Position numbers and translations under genes: made by a program. DNA of 35,573 nt. Origin: Candidatus Gallacutalibacter pullistercoris (GTDB lineage: Bacteria > Bacillota > Clostridia > Oscillospirales > Acutalibacteraceae). Below, one piece after another: positions 1-8,617 of this stretch; within the stretch, counting starts at the first letter, position 1; each line of letters opens with the position of its first letter. The stretch is from assembly GCA_018710915.1 (NCBI GenBank), contig DVIY01000258.1, positions 1 through 35,573 on the forward strand, written 5' to 3'. Below the pieces are notes generated by a model. It was not told the DNA's origin and ran no database searches. It saw nothing but the letters and a program-made list of their open reading frames with translations.

Positions 1-130
1 CTTGATTTTTCACTATATTTTGCTTTTCAAGTTTATTTTCTATTCGATTCTCTACATCTTGGGCACTTGTTATTTTTACACCTGTATGTAGTGACAAAAT
101 CCGACAAAATTCTATTAAATGAAAATACAG

Positions 131-165
131 AAGCCCGCTTCCAAGGAAAAGGAAGCGGGCTTTTT
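131..165. terminator. Rho-independent terminator-like hairpin, possibly bidirectional
   Basis: AAGCCCGCTTCC-aaggaaaa-GGAAGCGGGCTT followed by TTT on +; lies just downstream of the minus-strand pgcA stop. Confidence 0.75.
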
Positions 166-182
166 GCAAATCAAATACAGGT

Positions 183-1895
183 TCAGATACCCAGCAGAGT
201 CGGTACAGCAGCCTTCATCTTTTCAACAATAGCTGCGGAATCATCACGGCTAGTACCCTTTGCGGACAGATAGATCTTGATCTTGGGCTCAGTACCGGAA
301 GGACGGACGATCAGCTTGCTGCCGTCTGCCATACGATATTCGAGCACATTGGACTTCGGCAGAGTGATTTCGGACTTCTCTTCGCCGTCATAGCGGACAG
401 ACTCCTTATAGTCGCTCCAGCCCACTACCTTCTGGCCTGCGATTTCAGCAGGTGCATTGGCACGCAGAGTGGACATGATGCTTTCCATCTTCTTCATGCC
501 GTCTTCGCCTTCAAAGCCGAAGTTGCACAGGTCGTTGCGGTAGTAACCATATTTCTCATACAGGGCATTGATGGCATCCACCAGGGTCATGCCCTTCTTC
601 TTGTAGTAATAAGCCATTTCGCAGATCAGCATGCTGCCGTCCACAGCGTCCTTATCGCGCACATAGCCGCCGGACAGATAGCCATAGCTCTCTTCAAAGC
701 CCAGCAGGTAACGCTCGGGATGACCTTCTGCTTCCAGAGAAGCGATCTGGTCGCCGATGTACTTGAAGCCGGTGAGTACGCGGCGCATCTCTACACCGTA
801 ATCTTTTGCAATCGGGTCTACCATATCGGTGCTGACGATGGTTGTAACAGCCACAGGGTTCTCCGGCAGAGTGCCGTTTGCCTTCTTCTGGGAAGCAATG
901 AAGTCCAGCAGCAGGATACCAACTTCGTTACCGGAAAGCAGGATATACTCGCCGTTCTGGTTAACAGCAATACCCACGCGGTCGCAGTCGGGGTCAGTTG
1001 CCAGCAACAGGGTGGGCTCTACCTTTTCGCACAGCTCCAGGCCCTTCTGCAGTGCTTCGCGAATCTCAGGGTTCGGGAAGGGGCAGGTGGGGAAGTTGCC
1101 GTCCGGCTCGGACTGCTCGGGTACGATAGTGACATCGGTAATGCCAATGCGCTCCAGAATACGGGTAACGCACATTTTACCGCTGCCGTTCAAAGGCGTA
1201 TAGACGATCTTGAGGCTGCCATCGGTGCCGCCCAGAACGCTCTGAGACTGCACGTCATCCAGGAATGCATCCACACAGTCGTCTCCGATCCATGCGATGA
1301 TGCCATCCTTGAGGCCTTCCTCAAAGTCCATTTTCTTTACGTCGTCGAAAATATCCAGATTATTGATTTCCTGCAGGATCTCATCGGCCATTTCCAGAGT
1401 TACCTGGCAGCCGTCATTTCCATACACCTTGTAGCCGTTATACTTTGCGGGGTTATGGCTGGCGGTTACGCAGATACCAGCGTCACACTTCAGATAGCGC
1501 ACCGCGTAAGACAGGGAAGGAGTCGGCATGAGCTGCGGATACAGATATGCTTTGATACCATTGGCAGCCAGAACTGCTGCGGATTCACGGGAGAACACAT
1601 CGCTCTTAATACGGCTGTCGTGAGCAATCGCAACGCTGGGTACTTCGCCTTCTGCCTTATGCTTGTTCAGGTAGTTAGCCAGACCCTGAGTTGCTTTACG
1701 AACCGTATACACGTTCATGCGGTTGGTACCCGCACCAATCACACCGCGCAGGCCGCCGGTACCGAATTCCAGATTGCGATAAAAACGATCGTTAATTTCT
1801 TCAGGTTTTCCTTCAATCGCCTTGAGTTCCTCCGTCAAATCAGGATCATCCAGGGATACAGAAAGCCATCTCTCATATTCGTTCATTGGTAACAC
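183..1895 (-). CDS. pgcA: Phosphoglucomutase/phosphomannomutase
   Basis: 570-aa ORF; TASHNPAKYNGYKVYG phosphoserine motif, DPDCDR metal motif, GFEESYGYL sugar motif, RPSGTEPKIKIY phosphate-binding motif. Confidence 0.95.
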   Translation of the reverse strand: MLPMNEYERWLSVSLDDPDLTEELKAIEGKPEEINDRFYRNLEFGTGGLRGVIGAGTNRMNVYTVRKATQGLANYLNKHKAEGEVPSVAIAHDSRIKSDVFSRESAAVLAANGIKAYLYPQLMPTPSLSYAVRYLKCDAGICVTASHNPAKYNGYKVYGNDGCQVTLEMADEILQEINNLDIFDDVKKMDFEEGLKDGIIAWIGDDCVDAFLDDVQSQSVLGGTDGSLKIVYTPLNGSGKMCVTRILERIGITDVTIVPEQSEPDGNFPTCPFPNPEIREALQKGLELCEKVEPTLLLATDPDCDRVGIAVNQNGEYILLSGNEVGILLLDFIASQKKANGTLPENPVAVTTIVSTDMVDPIAKDYGVEMRRVLTGFKYIGDQIASLEAEGHPERYLLGFEESYGYLSGGYVRDKDAVDGSMLICEMAYYYKKKGMTLVDAINALYEKYGYYRNDLCNFGFEGEDGMKKMESIMSTLRANAPAEIAGQKVVGWSDYKESVRYDGEEKSEITLPKSNVLEYRMADGSKLIVRPSGTEPKIKIYLSAKGTSRDDSAAIVEKMKAAVPTLLGI

Positions 1896-1981
1896 GTTCC
1901 TTTCAGCCGCTTCAGGCGGTGTTTTTAATCAGACCCTTCGGGATGGCGTGAAAACGTCTTTTTCACGCAATTGTTTCCCTG

Positions 1982-2015
1982 TTTATAGAATACCATTCTT
2001 TTCCGTCAATGTCAA
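1982..2015 (-). promoter_or_regulatory. Overlapping sigma-A type promoters for pgcA
   Basis: On minus: TTGACA-17-TATTCT (2010-2015/1987-1992) and TTGACG-16-TATAAA (2004-2009/1982-1987). Confidence 0.65.
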
Positions 2016-2037
2016 TGACAATACTTAGATGAAACTA

Positions 2038-2505
2038 TTATTTTCTGTCAATAATGTTCGTAACGATTCCCTGTGGTGTAATATCAATGACTCCGTATGT
2101 GCCATAAGTTCCATGCAATGTTCCGGGATTCATAATATATAGGCCATCCCGATAAACCGTCTCCGGCATATGGGTGTGGCCGTATAGGGCAATCCTGGCT
2201 TTATGGTCACGGGCTGCCCGTTCAAATTCATACGTTCCGTATTTTACATCGTAAGCATGACCATGAGTATAAAAAATGCGAATTTCTCCAATCGATATTT
2301 CTCCTATTACCGGAAGGTCAGACCCCCAGTCGCAATTCCCGCGCACCTGAAAAAAAGTTTTTTGGGGGAACTGGTACCGCTGGTTTTCTACATCGCGCTC
2401 TCCATCTCCCAGATGGATCACAATTTCTGCTTTTGGCTGCGCCATCAGAACTTCGTGCAGACCATTTTCATCTCCATGTGTATCAGAAACGACTAAAATT
2501 CTCAT
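2038..2505 (-). CDS. YfcE/MJ0936-family metallophosphoesterase
   Basis: 155 aa; VVSDTHGD, HLGDGE, GNCD, THGH, YGHTH metallophosphoesterase motifs. Confidence 0.9.
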   Translation of the reverse strand: MRILVVSDTHGDENGLHEVLMAQPKAEIVIHLGDGERDVENQRYQFPQKTFFQVRGNCDWGSDLPVIGEISIGEIRIFYTHGHAYDVKYGTYEFERAARDHKARIALYGHTHMPETVYRDGLYIMNPGTLHGTYGTYGVIDITPQGIVTNIIDRK

Positions 2506-2684
2506 GAGAATAACCTCTTTTCCCTTATCCGGCCTTCCTGCGCCGGCATGTTCTTTCTTTCCATTTTTCCTGCCGCTTGTGTCATGTTTTCAGGCAGCAG
2601 GCATATTCTGTAACAGGGGCTTTTTGCCTCCAATGATATTCCGGGGATTCTGCCCGGTATGTAAATTCGAAAGGAATGACTTTT

Positions 2685-2936
2685 ATGGCCAATCAAAATC
2701 AACTGGAAGCTTTGCTCCGGCAGGCGGCCAGGCAACTGGGAACCAGCCCCGAGCAGCTGAAGCAGGCTGCTCAATCCGGAAAACTGGACCGTATTATTGG
2801 CGGTATGAATGCCGGTGACGCAGCGCAGTTTGAAAAAGTACTGTCTGATAAAGATGCCGCCAACAAACTTTTAAGCACGCCGCAGGCACAAAAACTGCTG
2901 CAGATGCTTTCCGGCCAACAAAAAGGAGGCAACTGA
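2685..2936 (+). CDS. Small helical hypothetical protein (83 aa from the preferred start)
   Basis: SD AAGGA about 9 nt before ATG 2685; the ORF-track ATG at 2676 would abut the SD. Directly followed by another ORF. Confidence 0.7.
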   Translation: MANQNQLEALLRQAARQLGTSPEQLKQAAQSGKLDRIIGGMNAGDAAQFEKVLSDKDAANKLLSTPQAQKLLQMLSGQQKGGN

Positions 2937-2940
2937 CCCC

Positions 2941-3354
2941 ATGGATGACCTGGCAGGGAAGCTCAGTGAGCTGCTGAACAGTCCGGAAGGCATGGCGCGT
3001 ATCCAGAATCTGGCCGGCATGCTGGGCCGGCAGTCACAGGAAAATGATACAGCATCATCCGAACCGCCGCCAGACCATTCTGGCGGAAACGGGCTGGGTG
3101 CGCTGGCTTCCCTGCTGGGTAACAGCGGGAACAGCCAGCCTGCATTGCCGGATAGCGGTACGCTCCAGCTTGTCACAAAACTCGCCCCTATGCTGTCAGC
3201 CGTACAGCAGGAAGATGAAAGCACCCGGCTTTTGCAAGCTCTTCGTCCGCTTTTAGGAGAGGAACGCCAGAAAAAGCTGGATGAAGCAATTCGAATTTTA
3301 CAGCTTCTGCGAATGTTGCCGCTGCTGCGCCAATCGGGGCTTTTGAATCTCTGA
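2941..3354 (+). CDS. Hypothetical protein, helical ends with a Pro/Gly/Ser linker
   Basis: 137 aa; AGGAGG-type SD upstream (aaaaaggaggcaactgaccccATG); starts 4 nt after the upstream stop. Confidence 0.7.
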   Translation: MDDLAGKLSELLNSPEGMARIQNLAGMLGRQSQENDTASSEPPPDHSGGNGLGALASLLGNSGNSQPALPDSGTLQLVTKLAPMLSAVQQEDESTRLLQALRPLLGEERQKKLDEAIRILQLLRMLPLLRQSGLLNL

Positions 3355-3358
3355 GGGG

Positions 3359-3688
3359 GTGTTCACCATAAGCGGAAGGGATTTTACCGGTGGAAAGGAT
3401 GATATGCGCCGGATGCAGGAGGATGCTGTGCGCCGCGTCCGGGAAATGCAGAACCGCGCACGGGGGCACCTTGAAGCACCTTCCCCACGAAATCAGAAAA
3501 AGGAACCTGAACCCGAGCTGCGGGAAACAACCGTACAGGAAACCCATATTGCTGAAACTGCCTTGTCTCCGCTCGAAACACTGATGCATGACCATGAACG
3601 AACACTGGTTTTGGCGTTATTGATACTGCTGGGAAGCGAAAAGACCAACACGGAACTTCTATTTGCTCTCCTCTATCTGCTGCTTTAA
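3359..3688 (+). CDS. Hypothetical protein with hydrophobic C-terminus
   Basis: 109 aa; starts 4 nt after the previous stop (track start uses a non-ATG codon; ATG at 3404 is an alternative); C-terminus LVLALLILLGSEKTNTELLFALLYLLL. Confidence 0.55.
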   Translation: MFTISGRDFTGGKDDMRRMQEDAVRRVREMQNRARGHLEAPSPRNQKKEPEPELRETTVQETHIAETALSPLETLMHDHERTLVLALLILLGSEKTNTELLFALLYLLL

Positions 3689-3695
3689 AAGCGCG

Positions 3696-4706
3696 TTACT
3701 GTGAAGAAGAAGGCACCGGGCCATCTGCCGGCTCGCGAATCTGCACCACATATTCTGTTTCGTTATCCTTTTCCAGCACATACTCCATATATTTCACAGG
3801 GGTTGGCTTTTCCGGTGCATCTTCTTCATCACTGCGCCAGCTGTCGGTTGGTGCCACATACCCCACACGCAGAACCGTTTTTCCGTCTTCGGTGCGAATA
3901 CTCTCTGTATACGGAACATAGCTGCTTTGTGTACTGAAGGGCGTTACGTGAAACTGGTTGGTATCCGTATCAAAGGTAAAAAAGCTGTCAATTTCGGTAT
4001 TATTCAGCTGAAGCTCTGCTTCCGGGCCAAATAGGGAATGGCAGGCATCAGATACATCCGCCAGCGGGACCAGCGTCCGGCCAGACTCATCATAACTGGT
4101 ATAGGATGCACTGTTATCCTCCAGTGCTTTCCACAAAGAAGCAGCCAGGACCATCTGCTCGTCAGCTGATGCCTGAGAAGAAAAAGCATCCGGGTCCTGC
4201 ATCACCAGCGGTTCGAGGAATTCATCATACGCGCGTTCGCGGCTGTCATCGGTCACTGCACGATAAATTTGCGTACCCAATGCTGTAGCAAGGTAGCCAA
4301 CGCCCACCAGCGCCAGCAGCAATACCACAATGCCTGTCGCCAGACGAGGCGCCCGATGGGTGCCCCTTGCATGAAAATGAGGCTCTTCTTCTCCGGATGG
4401 AGAAGGAGCAGCCGTTTCCGGCTTTTCCTCCTGCAAAACATCGAACCCCTCTTGCGCTGCCTTTACTGCCGCTTTGACTGCACCGGCCGGGTCTGGCCAA
4501 TGCTTGGCTGCACCTTCTTTTTTCTCCTCTTCCCCTTCCGGCAAAGCCGACGCTGTATCTTCGGCTCTCAAATGCTCTTTCGGTTCTCTGGCTTCAGCCT
4601 CTTTGAACAACTCCCGATAATCTGAAGAAATCACCTTTCCTTTGGGCGGGGCTTTTTTTATGACCCCACCGTTCTTTTGATGATTTATCTTTTTCTGATC
4701 GTTCAT
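3696..4706 (-). CDS. Single-pass membrane protein of unknown function
   Basis: 336 aa; charged N-terminal cytoplasmic-like region, TM LATGIVVLLLALVGVGYLATAL, then an extracytoplasmic-looking domain. Confidence 0.75.
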   Translation of the reverse strand: MNDQKKINHQKNGGVIKKAPPKGKVISSDYRELFKEAEAREPKEHLRAEDTASALPEGEEEKKEGAAKHWPDPAGAVKAAVKAAQEGFDVLQEEKPETAAPSPSGEEEPHFHARGTHRAPRLATGIVVLLLALVGVGYLATALGTQIYRAVTDDSRERAYDEFLEPLVMQDPDAFSSQASADEQMVLAASLWKALEDNSASYTSYDESGRTLVPLADVSDACHSLFGPEAELQLNNTEIDSFFTFDTDTNQFHVTPFSTQSSYVPYTESIRTEDGKTVLRVGYVAPTDSWRSDEEDAPEKPTPVKYMEYVLEKDNETEYVVQIREPADGPVPSSSQ

Positions 4707-4742
4707 TGTGTACCTTCCTTCCGTTTTGATACATCAGGCTTC

Positions 4743-5984
4743 TCAGCGAATCTGGCCATTGCCCCGAATGACAAATTTCTGAGAAGTCAGCTGCCGGATT
4801 CCCATGGGGCCCCGGGCGTGGAGCTTCTGGGTGGAAATACCGATTTCTGCCCCCAGCCCGAACTCTCCGCCGTCGGTGAACCGGGTGGAAGCATTGACAT
4901 ATACAGCCGCCGCGTCCACTTCAGAGAGGAACCGCTCTGCATTGCGATAGTTTTCCGTCACGATACATTCGCTGTGTCCGGAAGAATAGCTTGCAATGTG
5001 GGCCATGGCCTCGTCCAGAGAGTCAACCACTTTTACGGCCAGAATATAGTCCAGATATTCCGTGGCCCAGTCCTCTTCACAGGCCGGCACACAGTCCGGA
5101 AGAATCTCCCGGGCCTTCTCACAGCCGCGAATTTCCACCTGCTTCTCATCCAGCTTTGCCTTCATCTTGGGCAAAAATTCACCTGCAATGGCCTGATGTA
5201 TCAATACAGTCTCAATCGCATTGCACACCGAAGGCCGAGAGGTTTTGGCGTTGAAAATAATGTCCGCCGCCATTTCCAAGTCAGCCGCATCATCCACATA
5301 CACATGGCAGTTGCCCACACCGGTCTCGATTACCGGCACATGGGAATTCTCCACCACAGCGCGAATCAGCCCCGCACCACCGCGGGGAATCAATACATCC
5401 AGATACCCGGTCAGCCCCATCATTTCAATGGAGGAAGCCCGGCTGGTATCCTGCACCAGCTGGATGCTGTCACGAGGCAGTCCGGCGGTTTCCACTGCGT
5501 CCCGCATCACTTCGGCAATAGCCTGATTGGAGCGGAACGCCTCTTTTCCGCCCCGGAGAATCACCGCGTTTCCTGCCTTCAGGCACAGTGCTGCCGCGTC
5601 GGCGGTCACATTGGGACGGGCCTCATAGATGATGCCAATCACACCCAGAGGGACGGCGACTTTCTCAATGCGCAGGCCGTTGGGCCGCACGCCGCCTTCC
5701 AGCACCTGCCCCACCGGGTCAGGCTGGGCCTTTACCTGCCGTACGCCGTCGGCCATCCCTGCAATCCGCTTTTCATTCAGCGCCAGCCGGTCCATCAGCG
5801 AACGGGACATACCATTCTGTTCCGCCGCGAAAAGGTCTTCCCGGTTTGCAGCCAGAATTTCTTCCGTATGTGCCTCCAGCGCGGCAGCAATGGCCTCCAG
5901 CGCTGTGTCCTTCTGATTTCCGGCAACCGCCAGTTTTCGGGCCGCCTGCTTTGCAGCTGCGCCCATTTCTTCCAGTCTTGTCAT
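4743..5984 (-). CDS. proA: Gamma-glutamyl phosphate reductase
   Basis: 413 aa; GVIGIIYEARPNVTADAAALCLKAGNAVILRGGKEA, RPSVCNAIETVL, FGLGAEIGISTQKLHARGPMG. Confidence 0.97.
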   Translation of the reverse strand: MTRLEEMGAAAKQAARKLAVAGNQKDTALEAIAAALEAHTEEILAANREDLFAAEQNGMSRSLMDRLALNEKRIAGMADGVRQVKAQPDPVGQVLEGGVRPNGLRIEKVAVPLGVIGIIYEARPNVTADAAALCLKAGNAVILRGGKEAFRSNQAIAEVMRDAVETAGLPRDSIQLVQDTSRASSIEMMGLTGYLDVLIPRGGAGLIRAVVENSHVPVIETGVGNCHVYVDDAADLEMAADIIFNAKTSRPSVCNAIETVLIHQAIAGEFLPKMKAKLDEKQVEIRGCEKAREILPDCVPACEEDWATEYLDYILAVKVVDSLDEAMAHIASYSSGHSECIVTENYRNAERFLSEVDAAAVYVNASTRFTDGGEFGLGAEIGISTQKLHARGPMGIRQLTSQKFVIRGNGQIR

Positions 5985-6020
5985 TTTTGCGCCTCCCTCA
6001 CATAAATACTATTTGATTTC

Positions 6021-6803
6021 TTATCCGAAAATTGTCCCAATCTGTGCCCCGTCAAATAATTGATACAGCACATGGGGGTCTTCTCCGCTGACCACACAGC
6101 AGGGAATCCCCTGCCGGTTGGCAATTTCTGCGGCTTTGATTTTGGTGGCCATGCCGCCGGTACCCCGGTTGGAGCCTGCCCCTCCTGCCAGTGCCCGGAC
6201 TTCGTCGGTAATTTCCTTCACAACAGGAATCCGTCTGGCATCGGGATTCTTTCGGGGGTCGCTGTCATACAGGCCGTCAATATCGGTGAGAATCACCAGC
6301 GCGTCGGCCTCCACCAGCTGGGCCACCACCGCCGAAAGGGTGTCGTTATCGCCAAAATGGCTGCCCACCAATTCGTCGATAGCGACGGTATCATTTTCAT
6401 TGACCACCGGGATAATCCCCAGCTCAATCAGCTCCCGGAAGGTGTTCTCAACATTGCGGCGGCTGCGGGGCTGTTCCACCACGTCGCCGGTGAGCAGCAC
6501 CTGTGCCACCATCTGGTTATATTCCCCGAAGAGCTTGTCATACATAAACATCAGCTCACACTGCCCCACAGCGGCCAGCGCCTGCTTTTTCTCTGTTTCG
6601 GTGGGGCGCCGGGTCTGGCCCAGCTTTCCCATACCGACACCAATAGCGCCGGAGGTCACCAGCACCACCTGCCGTCCGGCATTCTGCAAGTCTGTCAGCA
6701 CCTTGCACAGCGTTTCCATCCGCCGAAGGTTCAGTTTTCCGTTTTCATAGGTCAGGCTGGAAGTGCCCACCTTGACTACCACGCGCTTTGCATCTTGTAT
6801 CAT
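6021..6803 (-). CDS. proB: Glutamate 5-kinase
   Basis: Start set at MIQDAKRVVVKVGTSSLT; VTSGAIGVGMGKLG, NENDTVA, FGDNDTLSA, GTGGMATKIKAA motifs. The ORF track extends further upstream. Confidence 0.96.
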   Translation of the reverse strand: MIQDAKRVVVKVGTSSLTYENGKLNLRRMETLCKVLTDLQNAGRQVVLVTSGAIGVGMGKLGQTRRPTETEKKQALAAVGQCELMFMYDKLFGEYNQMVAQVLLTGDVVEQPRSRRNVENTFRELIELGIIPVVNENDTVAIDELVGSHFGDNDTLSAVVAQLVEADALVILTDIDGLYDSDPRKNPDARRIPVVKEITDEVRALAGGAGSNRGTGGMATKIKAAEIANRQGIPCCVVSGEDPHVLYQLFDGAQIGTIFG

Positions 6804-6858
6804 CGTTTTTGTCCTTCTTTCCTTCTTTTCTTTTTGCTTTTCTTCTCCTAAAAACCTC

Positions 6859-8448
6859 TTAAAACCTGGCCAGCACCAGTGTGTCGTCCAAACAAATTTC
6901 CGTGTTGCCGTCGGGAATAATCGTCTCGTCATGGCGCTTGACCAGCACCACCAGCAGCCCTTTGCCGGTATCCAGCTCTTTCAGCTTCTTTCCCGACCAC
7001 TTATGCCCTTTATCAATACTGATTTCGTACAAATACAGGTTCCGCCGGTTTTCAAATTCCCTTGCCGCCGCCACCAGCAAATCTCCCGGCAGGACTTCCG
7101 TCTCCCCATTGGGAATAATATTTTCCTCTCCCCGGATAATGACCACAATCAAAAAGCCCGTGGGCAGCGACAGTTTACTCAGCTTTTTATGTGCCATCCC
7201 GCTGTCCGCATCCACATGGATTTTGACAAAGGAAATATTGCTGTCCTCCTGATAATCGTTAAATGTCTTCTGGATATCCGCACACTGGTCAATCATCCCC
7301 AGCTTTCCGGCAACCCACGGGAGCAGCGTCCCCTGTAATCCCAATGAGAGGAGCACCACACAAAACACCAGATTGAAAATATTGAAGGTCATGTTGACCT
7401 GATGAAGGATGACATAAATGGCGAACACAATAGAGGCCACACCCCGCAGCCCGGCCCAGGAAACAATCCCGATCTGCCGTAGGGAAGAGCGCAGCGGCAG
7501 CAATATCGCCGATACGGCCAGCGGCCGCCCGATGACGGTCATAAACACCATAATCAATATGGCAGGCAGCAGTACCTGCGGAAGCTCCACTGGGGTTACC
7601 AGCAATCCCAGCAAAAAGAAAATCATCATCTGGGAAATCCCGGTCACGGCGTCGAAAAAGTGCACCAGCTCCCGTTTTCCCGGAAAATACCGGTTTCCCA
7701 TCAGAATCCCGCACAGATAGACGCTCAAATACCCGTTTCCGCCCACCGCATTGGGCAGCGCATAGGCAATAATCGCGGCGGAAAATACAAAAATAGTCTT
7801 CCCCTGCTCCATGGAAAAGTCAAACCGGTTCAACAGCAGCACCGATATCCATCCGATCAGCAGGCCTCCCAGCACGCCGAAACTCATCTGCTGCAAAAAC
7901 AGCACCGGCACCGAAACCTGCTGTCCGGTGACCAGCGAAACCATGACTACCGTCAGCAAGTAGGACATGGGGTCGTTGGAGCCGGACTCCAGTTCCAGCA
8001 GCGAGTCGGTATGGTTTTTCAGAGCCATCTTCTGGGAACGCAGGATATTGAACACCGACGCGGCATCGGTGGAGGAAAGCACTGCTCCGATAAGAAAGCT
8101 CTCCATCCAAGCCAGCCCTAATGCATAGTGAGAAAAAATGCCCACCAAAGCGGCAGTGAAAAGTACGCCCAAGCTGGCCAGAAAAAAGGCTCTGCCCGCC
8201 ACCGGCCTTGCAACATGGATATTGGTACCAAAACCACCGTAAAACATCACCACTATCAAACAGGCAGAACAGATATTTTCTGAAACAGCGTATTCGTTGA
8301 AAACAATTCCCAAAGGCCCGTTTTCCCCAAAAAACATCCCCAGTGCAATAAAGATCAGCAAAGAGGGAACCGGCAGCTTCTCGGCAAACCGGTGAAGCAG
8401 AACACAGGCGGCAATCACTACCCCTGCCAATAACAGATATTGATTCAT
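6859..8448 (-). CDS. CPA1-type K+/Na+:H+ antiporter with C-terminal RCK_C/TrkA_C domains
   Basis: 529 aa; multi-TM N-terminus, SSTDAASVF, ESGSNDPMSYLL, GLRGVASIVFA; two C-terminal regulatory repeats (LPTGFLIVVIIRGEENIIPNGETEVLPGDLLVAA and TGKGLLVVLVKRHDETIIPDGNTEICLDDTLVLA). Confidence 0.9.
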   Translation of the reverse strand: MNQYLLLAGVVIAACVLLHRFAEKLPVPSLLIFIALGMFFGENGPLGIVFNEYAVSENICSACLIVVMFYGGFGTNIHVARPVAGRAFFLASLGVLFTAALVGIFSHYALGLAWMESFLIGAVLSSTDAASVFNILRSQKMALKNHTDSLLELESGSNDPMSYLLTVVMVSLVTGQQVSVPVLFLQQMSFGVLGGLLIGWISVLLLNRFDFSMEQGKTIFVFSAAIIAYALPNAVGGNGYLSVYLCGILMGNRYFPGKRELVHFFDAVTGISQMMIFFLLGLLVTPVELPQVLLPAILIMVFMTVIGRPLAVSAILLPLRSSLRQIGIVSWAGLRGVASIVFAIYVILHQVNMTFNIFNLVFCVVLLSLGLQGTLLPWVAGKLGMIDQCADIQKTFNDYQEDSNISFVKIHVDADSGMAHKKLSKLSLPTGFLIVVIIRGEENIIPNGETEVLPGDLLVAAAREFENRRNLYLYEISIDKGHKWSGKKLKELDTGKGLLVVLVKRHDETIIPDGNTEICLDDTLVLARF

Positions 8449-8563
8449 TTGCTGCCCCCTTTGCCCATTTGTTTTTCCAAGTTACTATTTCAGTATATCA
8501 TATTTTACCGAAGTTCAGAAGAGAGAAACAAAAATTTTGCAGCTGCCAGGAATTTTGCCACGT

Positions 8564-8602
8564 AAAAAATAAGGTCCCTGCTCAAATCAAAGCAGGGACT
8601 TT
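8564..8602 (-). terminator. Rho-independent terminator of pnp
   Basis: On minus: AAGTCCCTGCT-loop-AGCAGGGACC followed by TTATTTTTT. Confidence 0.8.
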
Positions 8603-8617
8603 ATTCTTTATTAATTA

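Noticed and set aside
720-1892. 390-aa plus-strand ORF antisense to pgcA
   Set aside because: Mirror ORF of a clear pgcA gene
1900-1930. CCGC-ttcag-GCGG followed by TTTTT on + as a terminator
   Set aside because: Very short stem and no upstream plus-strand gene; more likely part of the pgcA leader
4677-6005. 442-aa plus-strand ORF antisense to proA
   Set aside because: Mirror ORF of a clear proA gene; no recognisable domain
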